Positions 34,491 to 43,208 of a stretch of 64,000 nucleotides of DNA are shown here, piece after piece (the stretch's first letter is position 1; every line of letters starts with the position of its first letter). This DNA comes from JANPBY01 sp963805505. GTDB taxonomy: Bacteria; Actinomycetota; Actinomycetes; DATJPE01. Under the pieces are notes generated by a model that was not told where the DNA came from, ran no database searches, and worked only from the letters and a program-made list of their open reading frames with translations. The stretch lies in the NCBI GenBank assembly GCA_963805505.1, contig CAWDUP010000001.1:124001-188000 (forward strand), given 5' to 3'. The position numbers and the translations under genes were made by a program.

Positions 34491-34600
34491 CACAATACGC
34501 AGCCGATGCCTAGGCTGCCTGCGTGTCGCGGTCGATTCAGCGCCGCCTATGCAGATTCGTGATGTGAAATCCGCCGGTCAGCGACCGTTCGCTCGCCGGG

Positions 34601-37600
34601 ATGTGGCAACCTCAGCGGGCCATGGATGGACGCACGGGGGCCGGCAGCCGAAGCCGGCAGCGCTTCGCAGCGCTGCGCCTTGCGATGCACGGGATCCGCT
34701 GGCGGCGCTGGGCGTCGTTGGCGACGTTCGTCGTGGCCCTGCTGGCTACGGCCGGAGCGGCGCTGGGTCCGTTGTACGCGCGCAGCGCCGAGTACTCGTT
34801 GGCCCGCCAGCGGTTGATCGAAGCAGAACCGGTCGCCACCGGCGTCGTGGTGTCGGCGTCCAACGCCGGCCAGACCGACTACTCCCCAAGTGCCCTGCTG
34901 AGTACTGTCGAGGCCGCCGCGGACAATCCCGAGCTGGACACGGCCTACCTTCCCGCCCAGTCGGCGGTCACCCGAAGCGACATCCGCATCAGCGACTCCG
35001 ACCAGCGTCTGATCGGGCTTGCGCCGGTGGCCTGGCGCGAGAACGAATGTCTTGCTGCTCCGATCGTCCGAGGCGAGTGCCCGAGCGGGAAGCGCCAGGC
35101 GATGATCTCCCAGCGCCTGGCCGCCGATACCGGGATTGAGGTCGGTGACAAGCTCGACGTGCATCTCGCCGCCGACTCCGCCGCCGATCTGTTCACGATC
35201 ACCGGCATCTATGACGAGAGCCAGCCGGACCCCGTCGTCTACGCCATCGACACTCCGGCGACAGCGGCGCCACCGGGCGGCACCGGCGACGGCCCGTCCA
35301 CCTTGGACGAGATTCTCATCGACGAGCTGTCGGCCCTTCGGGACGTCGGCGAGGTGGAGACCATCGCCTTTCGCGCCATGGAGGTGGCGACGGCGCCGAT
35401 CGAGCAGCTGGACACCATCGCCGGCACCGTCAACACCATGATCACGACGGCACCTCATGTGTCGGGCGCGTCCTACGCCGTCCAGAGCGGGCTGCCCGCC
35501 TTGGTGGCGTCGCTGGCACCGGATCAGTCTCTGCTCCGGTCCTCAACCCTGGCGGTCAGCGCCCAGGTGGCAGCCCTGGTGTGGTTCGTCCTGTTCCTCG
35601 TGGTGGCCTCGGCGACCGACGAACGGGCCAACGAGGTCGCAGTCGCCAAACTGAGAGGGAGACGGACCCGGTCGACCCTTGTCTTCGCCGTTGCCGAGCC
35701 GATGCTGCTCACCAGCGCGGCCGTACCCTTCGGTCTGGTTCTGGCGTGGTTGGCCATCGTTGCGATGGGCCAGCGCTGGTTCGTCGCTGGAACCCCGGTC
35801 TCGTTCGATAGCACTGTCCTCGTCGCGGCCGCGATCGCCTTGGTCGGTGGCCTCGTGGCCTGCCTGCTCGCCGGTCGAAAAGTGCTCACTGTCTCTGTCA
35901 ACGACGAACTCAGGCGTACGCCGTCCCGGCGAACGGTTTCCGGTCTGGTGCTCGACGCGGTCATCGTCACGCTCGTCATCGTCAGCGTGACTCAGATCCG
36001 GGGCGGGGACGCGACCGGCGTGGCGTTGCTGGCTCCGGGCCTCATCAGCTTGGCCCTGGCGCTGCTGGCGATGCGCCTGCTTCCGCTGATCGTCGGTCGC
36101 GGCGTCACTCGGACTCGCGCCTCGCGACGCGTGGCGTCCTTCCTCTCCCTGCGCAACGTGGCTCGTCGGCCCGGCGGCGGGCGGCTGGTGCTGCTGCTGA
36201 CGGTGGCTGTCGGGTTGGCCGTCTTCGCTGTCGACGGAGCGGCCGTCGCAGACGAGCAGCGCGTCGCACAGGCCGAGGTGGAGATCGGTGCCTCGACGGT
36301 GGTCAGCGTGACTGGGAACGTGCCCCAGGAGCTGCTCACCAAGGTGGCAGCGGTGGACCCGGAGGGGGCCTGGGCGATGGCCGCTGTGCAGGTTCCGCCC
36401 GGCTCTGCCCCCGCCATGCTCGCCGTGGACACCGCACGGTTGGCCGCGGTGACCGCCTGGACGCCGGCTCCGGCGACTGGGACCGTGAGCGAGGTCGCCG
36501 CCGCGCTCGCTCCGCCCAACCCGGCCCAGCCCGTGCTCGTGAGCGGCTCAATCCGGGTCACGGTGACGCTGGGCGCCACCACGAGGAACCACAAACAGGT
36601 TTCGGCCGACGAATACCGGCCGCCGAGCGACCCCAACGCCTTTCCGACAGTCCTTCGGATCACTGTCCGGTTGCCGGACGGACGCGTGGTGAGCATTCCG
36701 ATCGGAGATGTCGGCGTAGGGACTCAGGAGGTGTCAGCGCCGCTCATCGGATGTGATGACGGATGCGCCTTGGTCGGGTTCGTTGCCCAGGGTCTTGGAC
36801 CCCGGAACACGGCCGGTTCTTTCATCAACGGTGCTCCAAAATTTGTCACCACGATGCGCCTCACCCAGATCAGCGACTCGAGTGGGGCGGTGCCCCTCGA
36901 CGGCGCGCCGGACCGCTGGCGGATCGGCACGAGTGAGGCCACGCTCGTGAACCCGGATCTCGCGGTCGCCGCGAGAGTCAAGGGCAGCGGTAACGCCGTA
37001 ACCATCGCTTCCAGCAGCGACCTCCCCCGAGATGTCCTGGCGAGCTGGGCCGATCACCCTGCGCTGCTCCCTACCCTCAACGGTCCAGCTGTCACGCTCA
37101 ACCCCTACGCCGGCGACTCCGGGGGCTCGTACGCCGCCGGCCTCAGCGGGTCGACGATCTTGGTCTCACCGCTGCCCACCACCGCGGTCGTCCCGCGCCT
37201 CGGTGACGCGGGGATCATGTCCGATCTCACCAACGCGCTGGCGGTCGATCCACGAGGAACGAGCGTCGGCACCAGCCAGGTCTGGTTAGGTCCGGAGGCT
37301 CCGGTCGACGCCCTGGAGCGGCTGAGCGCCGCCGGCCTCACGGCCACCCAGGTAGAGACTGTGAGATTCAGGACCGAGCAGCTGGCTCAGGACGGTACGG
37401 CCCTCGCCTTCCCGTACTTCGTGGTGGCGGCCGTTCTCGCGGTGATCCTCGCCGGTGGCGCCCTGCTGGTGACGGCGGCCGTTGGCGCCCGCAGGCGGGC
37501 CTATGAGCTGGCCGCTTTGCGGATCCTCGGCGCCCGGTGGCGCACGTTGGTCGGGGCCGGTCGTCGGGAGCTTGCGTTGCTCACGTTGTTCGGTTGTCTC

Positions 37601-37825
37601 GTGGGCTTCGTGGCCGGGCTGGTTGCTGCCTCGCTGGTCTTCCCGTTCCTGCCCTCGACGGCGCCTAATCCCGCCTACGGGATCACGTCGCCCGGACCTG
37701 CTTGGCTGCCCGTGCTGGTCCTTGTCGGAATCGTCGTCGTCGTGGCGCTCCTGCTGGCCCATCTCGCGGCCCGGCGGATCGCTCGGATGTCGGTTCCCGA
37801 GCTGCTGAGGGAGACCCAGGCATGA
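34601..37825 (+). CDS. FtsX-like ABC exporter permease (large)
   Basis: A 1074-aa MacB/FtsX-type permease. A first transmembrane helix (about residues 36-58) is followed by a large extracytoplasmic domain, a helix cluster near residues 320-500 with the FtsX pattern RANEVAVAKLRGRR, a second extracytoplasmic domain, and a C-terminal cluster with AYELAALRILGARWR. It therefore holds two FtsX units in one chain. ATG 34601 or 34622 could be the start; neither has a clear ribosome site. The stop codon overlaps the start of the first ATPase gene (ATGA). Cargo unknown; lipid or lipoprotein transport is common for this family. Confidence 0.85.
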   Translation: MWQPQRAMDGRTGAGSRSRQRFAALRLAMHGIRWRRWASLATFVVALLATAGAALGPLYARSAEYSLARQRLIEAEPVATGVVVSASNAGQTDYSPSALLSTVEAAADNPELDTAYLPAQSAVTRSDIRISDSDQRLIGLAPVAWRENECLAAPIVRGECPSGKRQAMISQRLAADTGIEVGDKLDVHLAADSAADLFTITGIYDESQPDPVVYAIDTPATAAPPGGTGDGPSTLDEILIDELSALRDVGEVETIAFRAMEVATAPIEQLDTIAGTVNTMITTAPHVSGASYAVQSGLPALVASLAPDQSLLRSSTLAVSAQVAALVWFVLFLVVASATDERANEVAVAKLRGRRTRSTLVFAVAEPMLLTSAAVPFGLVLAWLAIVAMGQRWFVAGTPVSFDSTVLVAAAIALVGGLVACLLAGRKVLTVSVNDELRRTPSRRTVSGLVLDAVIVTLVIVSVTQIRGGDATGVALLAPGLISLALALLAMRLLPLIVGRGVTRTRASRRVASFLSLRNVARRPGGGRLVLLLTVAVGLAVFAVDGAAVADEQRVAQAEVEIGASTVVSVTGNVPQELLTKVAAVDPEGAWAMAAVQVPPGSAPAMLAVDTARLAAVTAWTPAPATGTVSEVAAALAPPNPAQPVLVSGSIRVTVTLGATTRNHKQVSADEYRPPSDPNAFPTVLRITVRLPDGRVVSIPIGDVGVGTQEVSAPLIGCDDGCALVGFVAQGLGPRNTAGSFINGAPKFVTTMRLTQISDSSGAVPLDGAPDRWRIGTSEATLVNPDLAVAARVKGSGNAVTIASSSDLPRDVLASWADHPALLPTLNGPAVTLNPYAGDSGGSYAAGLSGSTILVSPLPTTAVVPRLGDAGIMSDLTNALAVDPRGTSVGTSQVWLGPEAPVDALERLSAAGLTATQVETVRFRTEQLAQDGTALAFPYFVVAAVLAVILAGGALLVTAAVGARRRAYELAALRILGARWRTLVGAGRRELALLTLFGCLVGFVAGLVAASLVFPFLPSTAPNPAYGITSPGPAWLPVLVLVGIVVVVALLLAHLAARRIARMSVPELLRETQA

Positions 37826-38682
37826 CCGCCACGCCTTTCTCGGTCGGTCTCCGGACCGGTGTTGCCGTGCGTTGCGACGAGGTCGTGCACATCTACGCGA
37901 CGGGGGACTCGGAGGTCGTCGCCGTTCGCGGGGTCGACCTGACCGTGCGCGCCGGCGAGACCGTGGCGCTGCTTGGTCCGTCCGGATCCGGCAAGTCCAC
38001 CCTGTTGAGCCTGCTCGGGGGATTGCTCGCTCCCTCGGCCGGGCAGATCTGGATCGGTGACGTCGAGATCTCCCGGCTCGGCCAGCGCGAGCTGCTCGAG
38101 CTTCGTGCCGACCGCGTGGGCTTCGTGCTGCAAGGAGCGGGCCGCAGCCTCCTGCCGTACGCCAGTCCGCTGGACAACATCCGGTTCGCCCAACGGGCGT
38201 CGTCGACCCGGCGTGCCGACGTCATCCCGGCCGAGGAGCTGCTGGAGCTCCTCGGGCTTGGCCACCTTCGCGACGCAAGCCTGCCGATGCTCTCCGGTGG
38301 GGAGCAGCAGCGGGTGTCGATGGCTGTCGCGGTCGCTAACAGCCCAGGGCTTCTGCTCGCCGACGAGCCGACCTCGCAGCTGGACCGCGAGGGTCGCGCG
38401 ATGGTGCTCGACCTGCTGGAGCGCGTGAACGACGTGCTGGGGACCACGATCGTCTTGGTGACCCACGACTCCGACGTTGCGTCGCGCCTGCACCGCCAGG
38501 TGGCCATGAGGTACGGCCGCGTCGGTCATGAGGGGCGACTCGGGGGTGAGTCGCACGCCGTGGTGGGCAAGGACGGGTCGGTGCTCCTGCCGGACGACGT
38601 GGTGGACGACTGGCCCCCGGGCACCCTGGTGCGCATCGAGGTCGAGGGTGACGGTCTGCGCCTTCGGAGGGCCGAGCCGTGA
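37822..38682 (+). CDS. ABC exporter ATP-binding protein 1 (LolD/MacB-like)
   Basis: A 286-aa ATPase coupled to the FtsX-like permease. It shows Walker A (GPSGSGKSTLLS), Q-loop (GFVLQGAGRSLLP), signature LSGGEQQRVSMAVAV, Walker B (LLLADEPTSQLD) and H-loop (LVTHDSDVA). About 55 residues beyond the ATPase core (DGSVLLPDDVVDDWPPGTLVR) form a C-terminal extension that the second ATPase lacks. Start ATG overlaps the permease stop codon, and its own stop codon overlaps the GTG of the second ATPase gene. Confidence 0.9.
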   Translation: MTATPFSVGLRTGVAVRCDEVVHIYATGDSEVVAVRGVDLTVRAGETVALLGPSGSGKSTLLSLLGGLLAPSAGQIWIGDVEISRLGQRELLELRADRVGFVLQGAGRSLLPYASPLDNIRFAQRASSTRRADVIPAEELLELLGLGHLRDASLPMLSGGEQQRVSMAVAVANSPGLLLADEPTSQLDREGRAMVLDLLERVNDVLGTTIVLVTHDSDVASRLHRQVAMRYGRVGHEGRLGGESHAVVGKDGSVLLPDDVVDDWPPGTLVRIEVEGDGLRLRRAEP

Positions 38683-39326
38683 GCCCGATCTCGGCCCTGG
38701 TCGCCACCAACCTGATCGTCACCCGTGCGGGTCGCAGGATCGTGGACGATGTCTCGTTGACGGCCGAGCCGGGCCGAATGTTGGCGGTTACCGGCTCCTC
38801 CGGCGCAGGCAAGTCCACTCTGCTCTCGGTGCTCGCAGGAGTTCTGCGAGCAGACTCCGGTGTGGTCCACGGTCGACCAGACCCGGGCACCGACCACTCG
38901 GTCGGCATCGTGCTTCAAGGCCATGGCTTGCTGCCCATCCTCACCGCGGCCGAGAACGTCGAGCTTCCCTTGCAGATACGCGGCCTGCCCGCTGCAGAAT
39001 CCATCGAACGGGCCCGAACGGCCCTGGCGAGGGCGGCCCTGCCCGACCACGATGATCGCCTGGTCGAGGAGCTGTCCGGCGGCCAGCAGCAGCGAGTGTC
39101 GATGGCTCGAGCCCTGGTCGTCGAGCCGGCTCTGCTGCTTGCCGACGAACCGACCTCGGAGCTGGATGCCGTCACGAGGGATCTTGTTCTCGCCGCGCTG
39201 CGCGCCGAAGCTGATCGGGGGGCCGTCGTGGTGATCGCGACGCACGACCAGGAGGTGGCCGACCAGTGCGACATCGAGATCCACCTGGTCGATGGACGGA
39301 TCGGCCCGAGGGCCGGCTCGACGTAG
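38679..39326 (+). CDS. ABC exporter ATP-binding protein 2
   Basis: A 215-aa ATPase with Walker A (GSSGAGKSTLLS), Q-loop (GIVLQGHGLLPIL), signature LSGGQQQRVSMARAL, Walker B (LLLADEPTSELD) and H-loop (VIATHDQEVA). It differs clearly from the preceding ATPase, so the exporter probably works with a heterodimer of two ATPases on a permease that itself contains two FtsX units. GTG start inside the previous stop codon (GTGA). The next gene, an acyl-CoA mutase, starts 61 bp later. Confidence 0.9.
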   Translation: MSPISALVATNLIVTRAGRRIVDDVSLTAEPGRMLAVTGSSGAGKSTLLSVLAGVLRADSGVVHGRPDPGTDHSVGIVLQGHGLLPILTAAENVELPLQIRGLPAAESIERARTALARAALPDHDDRLVEELSGGQQQRVSMARALVVEPALLLADEPTSELDAVTRDLVLAALRAEADRGAVVVIATHDQEVADQCDIEIHLVDGRIGPRAGST

Positions 39327-39333
39327 GGTGGGC

Positions 39334-39372
39334 TGTGACGGGACGCTCGTCGTCCCGCCGGGCACCGTCACA
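39334..39372 (+). other. Stem-loop in the leader of the acyl-CoA mutase gene
   Basis: Inner hairpin CGGGACG/CGTCCCG (39339-39357, 5-nt loop) inside outer arms TGTGACGG/CCGTCACA (39334-39341 and 39365-39372). The two stems share two bases, so they are alternatives. It follows the exporter operon by 12 nt and precedes the mutase ribosome site. It could terminate the exporter transcript. No known riboswitch pattern is evident. Confidence 0.35.
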
Positions 39373-39387
39373 CGGCTGAGGAGCTCC

Positions 39388-41073
39388 ATGACCCCCGACG
39401 AGATCGAGCAGGGCCGAGCGCGCTGGATGCGGGCCTATGACGACGCCGTGGCTGCTGGGCGGGTGCGCGATGCGGACTTCACCACCTTGTCGGGAACGCC
39501 GCTGCAGCCTCTCTACGGGCCTCCCGAGGGCGCCGATGAGCCGGGCTTCGATCGGATCGGCTGGCCGGGTGAATACCCGTACACGCGAGGGCTGTACCCG
39601 ACCGGTTACCGCGGCCGCCCCTGGACGATCCGCCAGTTCGCCGGCTTCGGCAACGCCGCGGACACGAACGAGCGGTTCAGAGCGATCCTCGACGCTGGGG
39701 GTGGCGGCCTGTCGGTGGCTTTCGACATGCCAACGCTGATGGGCCGCGACTCCGACGATGCGCTGGCGCTCGGCGAGGTCGGCCACTGCGGGGTTGCCAT
39801 CGACTCGGCAGCGGACATGGATGTGCTCTTCGCCGACATCCCGCTCGCTGAGGTGACCACCTCCATGACCATCAGCGGACCGGCAGTTCCAGTCTTCTGC
39901 ATGTATGTCGTCGCGGCCGAGCGGCAAGGCGCCGATATCGGTCGGCTCAACGGAACGCTCCAGACCGACATCTTCAAGGAGTACATCGCGCAGAAGGAGT
40001 GGCTGTTCCCGCCGCAACCTCATCTGCGACTGATCGGTGACCTGATGGAGTGGACCACCGAGAACATGCCGGCCTACAAGCCGCTCTCGGTGTCCGGCTA
40101 TCACATCAGGGAGGCTGGCTCGACGGCTGCGCAGGAGCTCGCATTCACGCTGGCTGACGGCTTCGGCTATGTCGAGCTCGGGCTGGATCGTGGCCTCGCC
40201 GTCGATGAGTTCGCGCCTGGACTGTCGTTCTTCTTCGACGCCCACATCGACTTCTTCGAGGAGATCGCGAAGTTTCGCGCGGCGCGCCGGATCTGGGCCC
40301 GTTGGATGCGCGACGTATACGGCGCGCGCACTGACAAGGCTCAGTGGCTGCGCTTCCACACCCAGACCGCTGGGGTGTCGTTGACCGCCCAGCAGCCGGA
40401 CAACAACATCGTGCGTACGGCGCTGGAGGCGTTGGCTGCCGTCCTCGGTGGCACGAACTCGTTGCACACCAATGCCCTGGACGAGGTGCTCGCTCTGCCG
40501 AGCGCCAAGGCCGCCGAGATCGCCGTACGGACCCAGCAGGTGATCCTCGAGGAGTCCGGCGTCGCGCACGTCGCTGACCCCCTCGGCGGCTCGTGGTTCG
40601 TCGAGGCCCTGACCGACCAGATCGAGCAGGAGGCCGAGGAGATCTTCACCCGGATCCGGGACCTCGGCTCCGACGGGACGATGACGGCGGGGATCCTGCG
40701 AGGCATCGAGGACGGATGGTTCACCGGGGAGATCGCGGATGCGGCCTTCGCCTATCAGATAGCTCACGAGAAGGGTGACAAGCGCGTTGTCGGGGTCAAC
40801 GTCAACACCGACACGATCGAGGAGCCCTTGGAGATCCTGCGGGTCTCCCACGAGGTGGAGCGTGCTCAGGTAGCCGACCTTGGACAGCGCCGGCACGCCA
40901 GGTCGATAGCCGACGTGCACGCGGCTCTGGGCGCTCTGGACATGGCGGCACGCGGCAGCGCCAACCTCGTGGAGCCGATGCTGGCAGCGGCCCGCGCCGA
41001 GGCCACGCTGGGGGAGATCTGCGGGGTCCTCCGCGAGGTCTTCGGCGAGCACCGCGAACCGGCGCGCATCTGA
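39388..41073 (+). CDS. icmA: Acyl-CoA mutase large subunit, IcmA (isobutyryl-CoA mutase) type
   Basis: Substrate-binding TIM-barrel subunit of a coenzyme B12-dependent acyl-CoA mutase. The 561-aa chain has no B12-binding domain, so a separate small subunit (IcmB-like, not in this window) is needed. Residues matching Tyr89 and Arg207 of methylmalonyl-CoA mutase are Phe84 (TIRQFAGF) and Gln202 (YIAQKEW), with the same 118-residue spacing. This Phe/Gln pair is the signature of isobutyryl-CoA mutase (isobutyryl-CoA to n-butyryl-CoA) and removes the carboxylate contact. ATG with GAGGAG upstream. General databases would call it methylmalonyl-CoA mutase family. Confidence 0.85.
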   Translation: MTPDEIEQGRARWMRAYDDAVAAGRVRDADFTTLSGTPLQPLYGPPEGADEPGFDRIGWPGEYPYTRGLYPTGYRGRPWTIRQFAGFGNAADTNERFRAILDAGGGGLSVAFDMPTLMGRDSDDALALGEVGHCGVAIDSAADMDVLFADIPLAEVTTSMTISGPAVPVFCMYVVAAERQGADIGRLNGTLQTDIFKEYIAQKEWLFPPQPHLRLIGDLMEWTTENMPAYKPLSVSGYHIREAGSTAAQELAFTLADGFGYVELGLDRGLAVDEFAPGLSFFFDAHIDFFEEIAKFRAARRIWARWMRDVYGARTDKAQWLRFHTQTAGVSLTAQQPDNNIVRTALEALAAVLGGTNSLHTNALDEVLALPSAKAAEIAVRTQQVILEESGVAHVADPLGGSWFVEALTDQIEQEAEEIFTRIRDLGSDGTMTAGILRGIEDGWFTGEIADAAFAYQIAHEKGDKRVVGVNVNTDTIEEPLEILRVSHEVERAQVADLGQRRHARSIADVHAALGALDMAARGSANLVEPMLAAARAEATLGEICGVLREVFGEHREPARI

Positions 41074-41135
41074 GCGCCCGAGGCGGCGTGGGGGCCAGGT
41101 AGCGGACGCCGCTGGGCGTCGGGGAGGATGGACCT

Positions 41136-42092
41136 GTGACTGGCCCCCCTCCCTCTGTCCCAGCCGGCCTGACCGCTGGCGCCATCGACCTCGGCGCGCT
41201 GGCCGCCCAGAATGCTGCCCGCGAGAAGGCGGAGGCGGCTCGCGCTGAAGCAGCCAAGTCGGGCAATCCGGTAGGACCAGTGGTCCTGGACGTCACCGAA
41301 GCCACCTTCCAGGCCGACGTCCTCGATCGGTCGATGTTGGTGCCGGTGGTCATCGACTTCTGGGCGGAGTGGTGCGGGCCTTGCAAGCAGCTCTCACCGA
41401 CCCTCGAGCAGTTCGCGGCCGAGGATGGTGGTGCTTGGGTCCTCGCGAAGATCGACGTCGACGCCAACCAGCAGCTCTCGGCCGCCGCCCAGGTGCAGAG
41501 CATTCCCACCGTGCACGTCGTGTGGCAGGGCCAGCTGGTGCCCGGGTTCACCGGCGCGCTTCCGGCCGCGCAGGTCCGGGCGTTCCTGGACGAGGTCATC
41601 AAGCTCGGCGCGGGCGAGCTGCCGGGGGCACCAGGTGCGTCTGCCGAGGCTCCCGAGGGAGCCCAACCTGCCGAGCAGCTCGAACCCGAGCTGGTGGAGG
41701 CGATGGAGGCGCTCGAGCGTGCGGACACCACGGCCGCCCGCGCGGCGTACGAGCGGCTGCTCGCCCGCGTCCCAGGCGACGTGATGGCGACGGCCGGCAT
41801 CGCCCAGATCGCCTTGTTGGAGCGCGGGCAGGGTCTCGATCCGGCGATCGTTCGGCAGGCGGCGGCCGACCGGCCCGACGACGTGGAGGCCCAGTGCCAG
41901 GCAGCCGACCTGGATCTGCTCGGTGGGCACGTCGAGGATGCCTTCGCTCGGCTGGTCGCTCTGATCGGCCGCACCGAGGGCGACGAGCGGGCTCAGGCCC
42001 GGACGCACCTGCTCAGCCTGTTCGACCTGCTAGGGCCGGATGACCCACGGGTCATGGCCGGTCGTACGGCGCTGGCCAATGCGTTGTTCTAG
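41136..42092 (+). CDS. Thioredoxin-domain protein with TPR-like C-terminus (YbbN/CnoX-like)
   Basis: A 318-aa protein with an Ala-rich N-terminal segment, a thioredoxin domain (about residues 50-165) with active site Trp79-Cys80-Gly-Pro-Cys83, and a helical C-terminal region resembling TPR repeats (EALERADTTAARAAYERLLARVPGDV and later). The architecture matches YbbN/CnoX, a redox-linked chaperone or holdase; actinobacterial members keep both Cys of CxxC. The GTG at 41136 has GGGGAGG upstream. Its position between an acyl-CoA mutase and the glg region parallels the mycobacterial order I recall. Confidence 0.88.
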   Translation: MTGPPPSVPAGLTAGAIDLGALAAQNAAREKAEAARAEAAKSGNPVGPVVLDVTEATFQADVLDRSMLVPVVIDFWAEWCGPCKQLSPTLEQFAAEDGGAWVLAKIDVDANQQLSAAAQVQSIPTVHVVWQGQLVPGFTGALPAAQVRAFLDEVIKLGAGELPGAPGASAEAPEGAQPAEQLEPELVEAMEALERADTTAARAAYERLLARVPGDVMATAGIAQIALLERGQGLDPAIVRQAAADRPDDVEAQCQAADLDLLGGHVEDAFARLVALIGRTEGDERAQARTHLLSLFDLLGPDDPRVMAGRTALANALF

Positions 42093-43039
42093 GCGGTGAC
42101 CGCGGCGGCGATAGCAGCCACGTGCCTGCTGTCAGTTCCGCAGCAGCCGCCCAAGATCGTGAGCTGCGGGTGGATGTCTCGCAGCGCGCGGTAACGGGCC
42201 GCGAGATCCTCGGGATCGCCTGAGTCGAGCTCCTCGGCGTCGTCGAGCTCGGCATGGGTCATGGTCGAGGCGTTAGCGCGGAGTGCACGGATGCGCTGCG
42301 TCCAGGGCGTGCCGGGTTGGAGCGCATCCGCGAAGTGGGTTGGGTGCGCGCAGTTGATCATGAAGTACGCCGCCCAGGCGTCCGTAGCGTCATCCACCGT
42401 TGCGATGGCCTGAGCGAGTACCTCCCCCGAGGGCAGGCGGCCGTCGGTCTCGACTGTGAAGCCTACGACCGCCGGCATGTCGGCGTCCCGCGCGGCGAGC
42501 ACGAATCCCAATGCCTCGTCCGTCGAGGACAAGGTGATAGCGCTCACCATGTCGGCCTCCGTATCGGCGAAGGTCTCGATCTGCTCACGGTGATAGGTGC
42601 GCGCCTCCTCCGCACGCAGGCCCAGGTCGGCGACGTAACCGTCTCCCCGCGGTCCAACGAGCCCGGAGATCACCACGGGATGGACGAGGTCGGCTTCCTC
42701 GCGGGTCCGCACAGCCACGGCGACAGCCCGCCGGTTGAGCGCATCGAGACGATCAGGGCCGTCACTGAGAAGTGCACCCCAATCGCGGTTTGCCCGCCAG
42801 GTCGGTGTCTCGAGAACAAACCCGGTCGCGTGGGTTCGTGCCGTGTCGAGGTACGGCGCGAGGTAGGTGTCGAGCAGCATCCGCCCTTCTTCGGTGCCCA
42901 GCAAGGGGTAGGCCGCGAACTCCGGCAAGTCAACGCCGTAGTCGAAGATCAACGAGGTCTCGAGCCCACCGTCAGTGAGGAACAGCTCGCCGGAAAGCTG
43001 CGGGAGAGCATCGCGGTACACGGCCACGCCCGAGGTCAT
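42089..43039 (-). CDS. Homocysteine S-methyltransferase family protein
   Basis: Predicted zinc-dependent methyltransferase that makes methionine from homocysteine and a methyl donor such as S-methylmethionine. The 316 aa contain the N-terminal LTDGGLETSLIF, a middle Cys in MINCAHPTHF, and the C-terminal GGCCGTDSRHV that supplies two zinc-binding Cys. ATG 43039 (MTSGVAVYRDAL) fits the start of homology; a TTG at 43063 with GGAGG close by is an alternative. No cobalamin domain is present, so it is not MetH. It converges on the thioredoxin gene with a 4-nt overlap. Confidence 0.87.
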   Translation of the reverse strand: MTSGVAVYRDALPQLSGELFLTDGGLETSLIFDYGVDLPEFAAYPLLGTEEGRMLLDTYLAPYLDTARTHATGFVLETPTWRANRDWGALLSDGPDRLDALNRRAVAVAVRTREEADLVHPVVISGLVGPRGDGYVADLGLRAEEARTYHREQIETFADTEADMVSAITLSSTDEALGFVLAARDADMPAVVGFTVETDGRLPSGEVLAQAIATVDDATDAWAAYFMINCAHPTHFADALQPGTPWTQRIRALRANASTMTHAELDDAEELDSGDPEDLAARYRALRDIHPQLTILGGCCGTDSRHVAAIAAAVTA

Positions 43040-43208
43040 AGCAGGTGCCGGTCTCGGAGGCAATAGCCTCCAGGGCGGCGAGGCAGTGCCCCACTCCTAC
43101 CGCTACGCGAATGGCGCCGCGAGCGAGTAGGCATGAGGTCGAAAAATGAGCAGGTCAAGCGCGAACCGCGTCGCTGAATGGCCCACGAGCAGCTCTCGAC
43201 GGTGGGTC

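Noticed and set aside
39334..39372. Riboswitch (for example cobalamin) upstream of the mutase gene
   Set aside because: Too short and lacking any conserved riboswitch core; kept only as a stem-loop.
39172..41052. A 626-codon open frame opposite the acyl-CoA mutase
   Set aside because: No recognisable domain; it mirrors the high third-position GC of the sense gene.
43040..43063. TTG 43063 as start of the homocysteine methyltransferase
   Set aside because: GGAGG is only about 3 nt from the TTG, and the added residues (Pro/Arg rich) lack family similarity; ATG 43039 is preferred.
43040..43208. Possible small gene or RNA between homocysteine methyltransferase and glgB
   Set aside because: No start with a ribosome site or TANNNT box leads a convincing frame, and no strong hairpin is present; I see nothing in this 169-bp gap.
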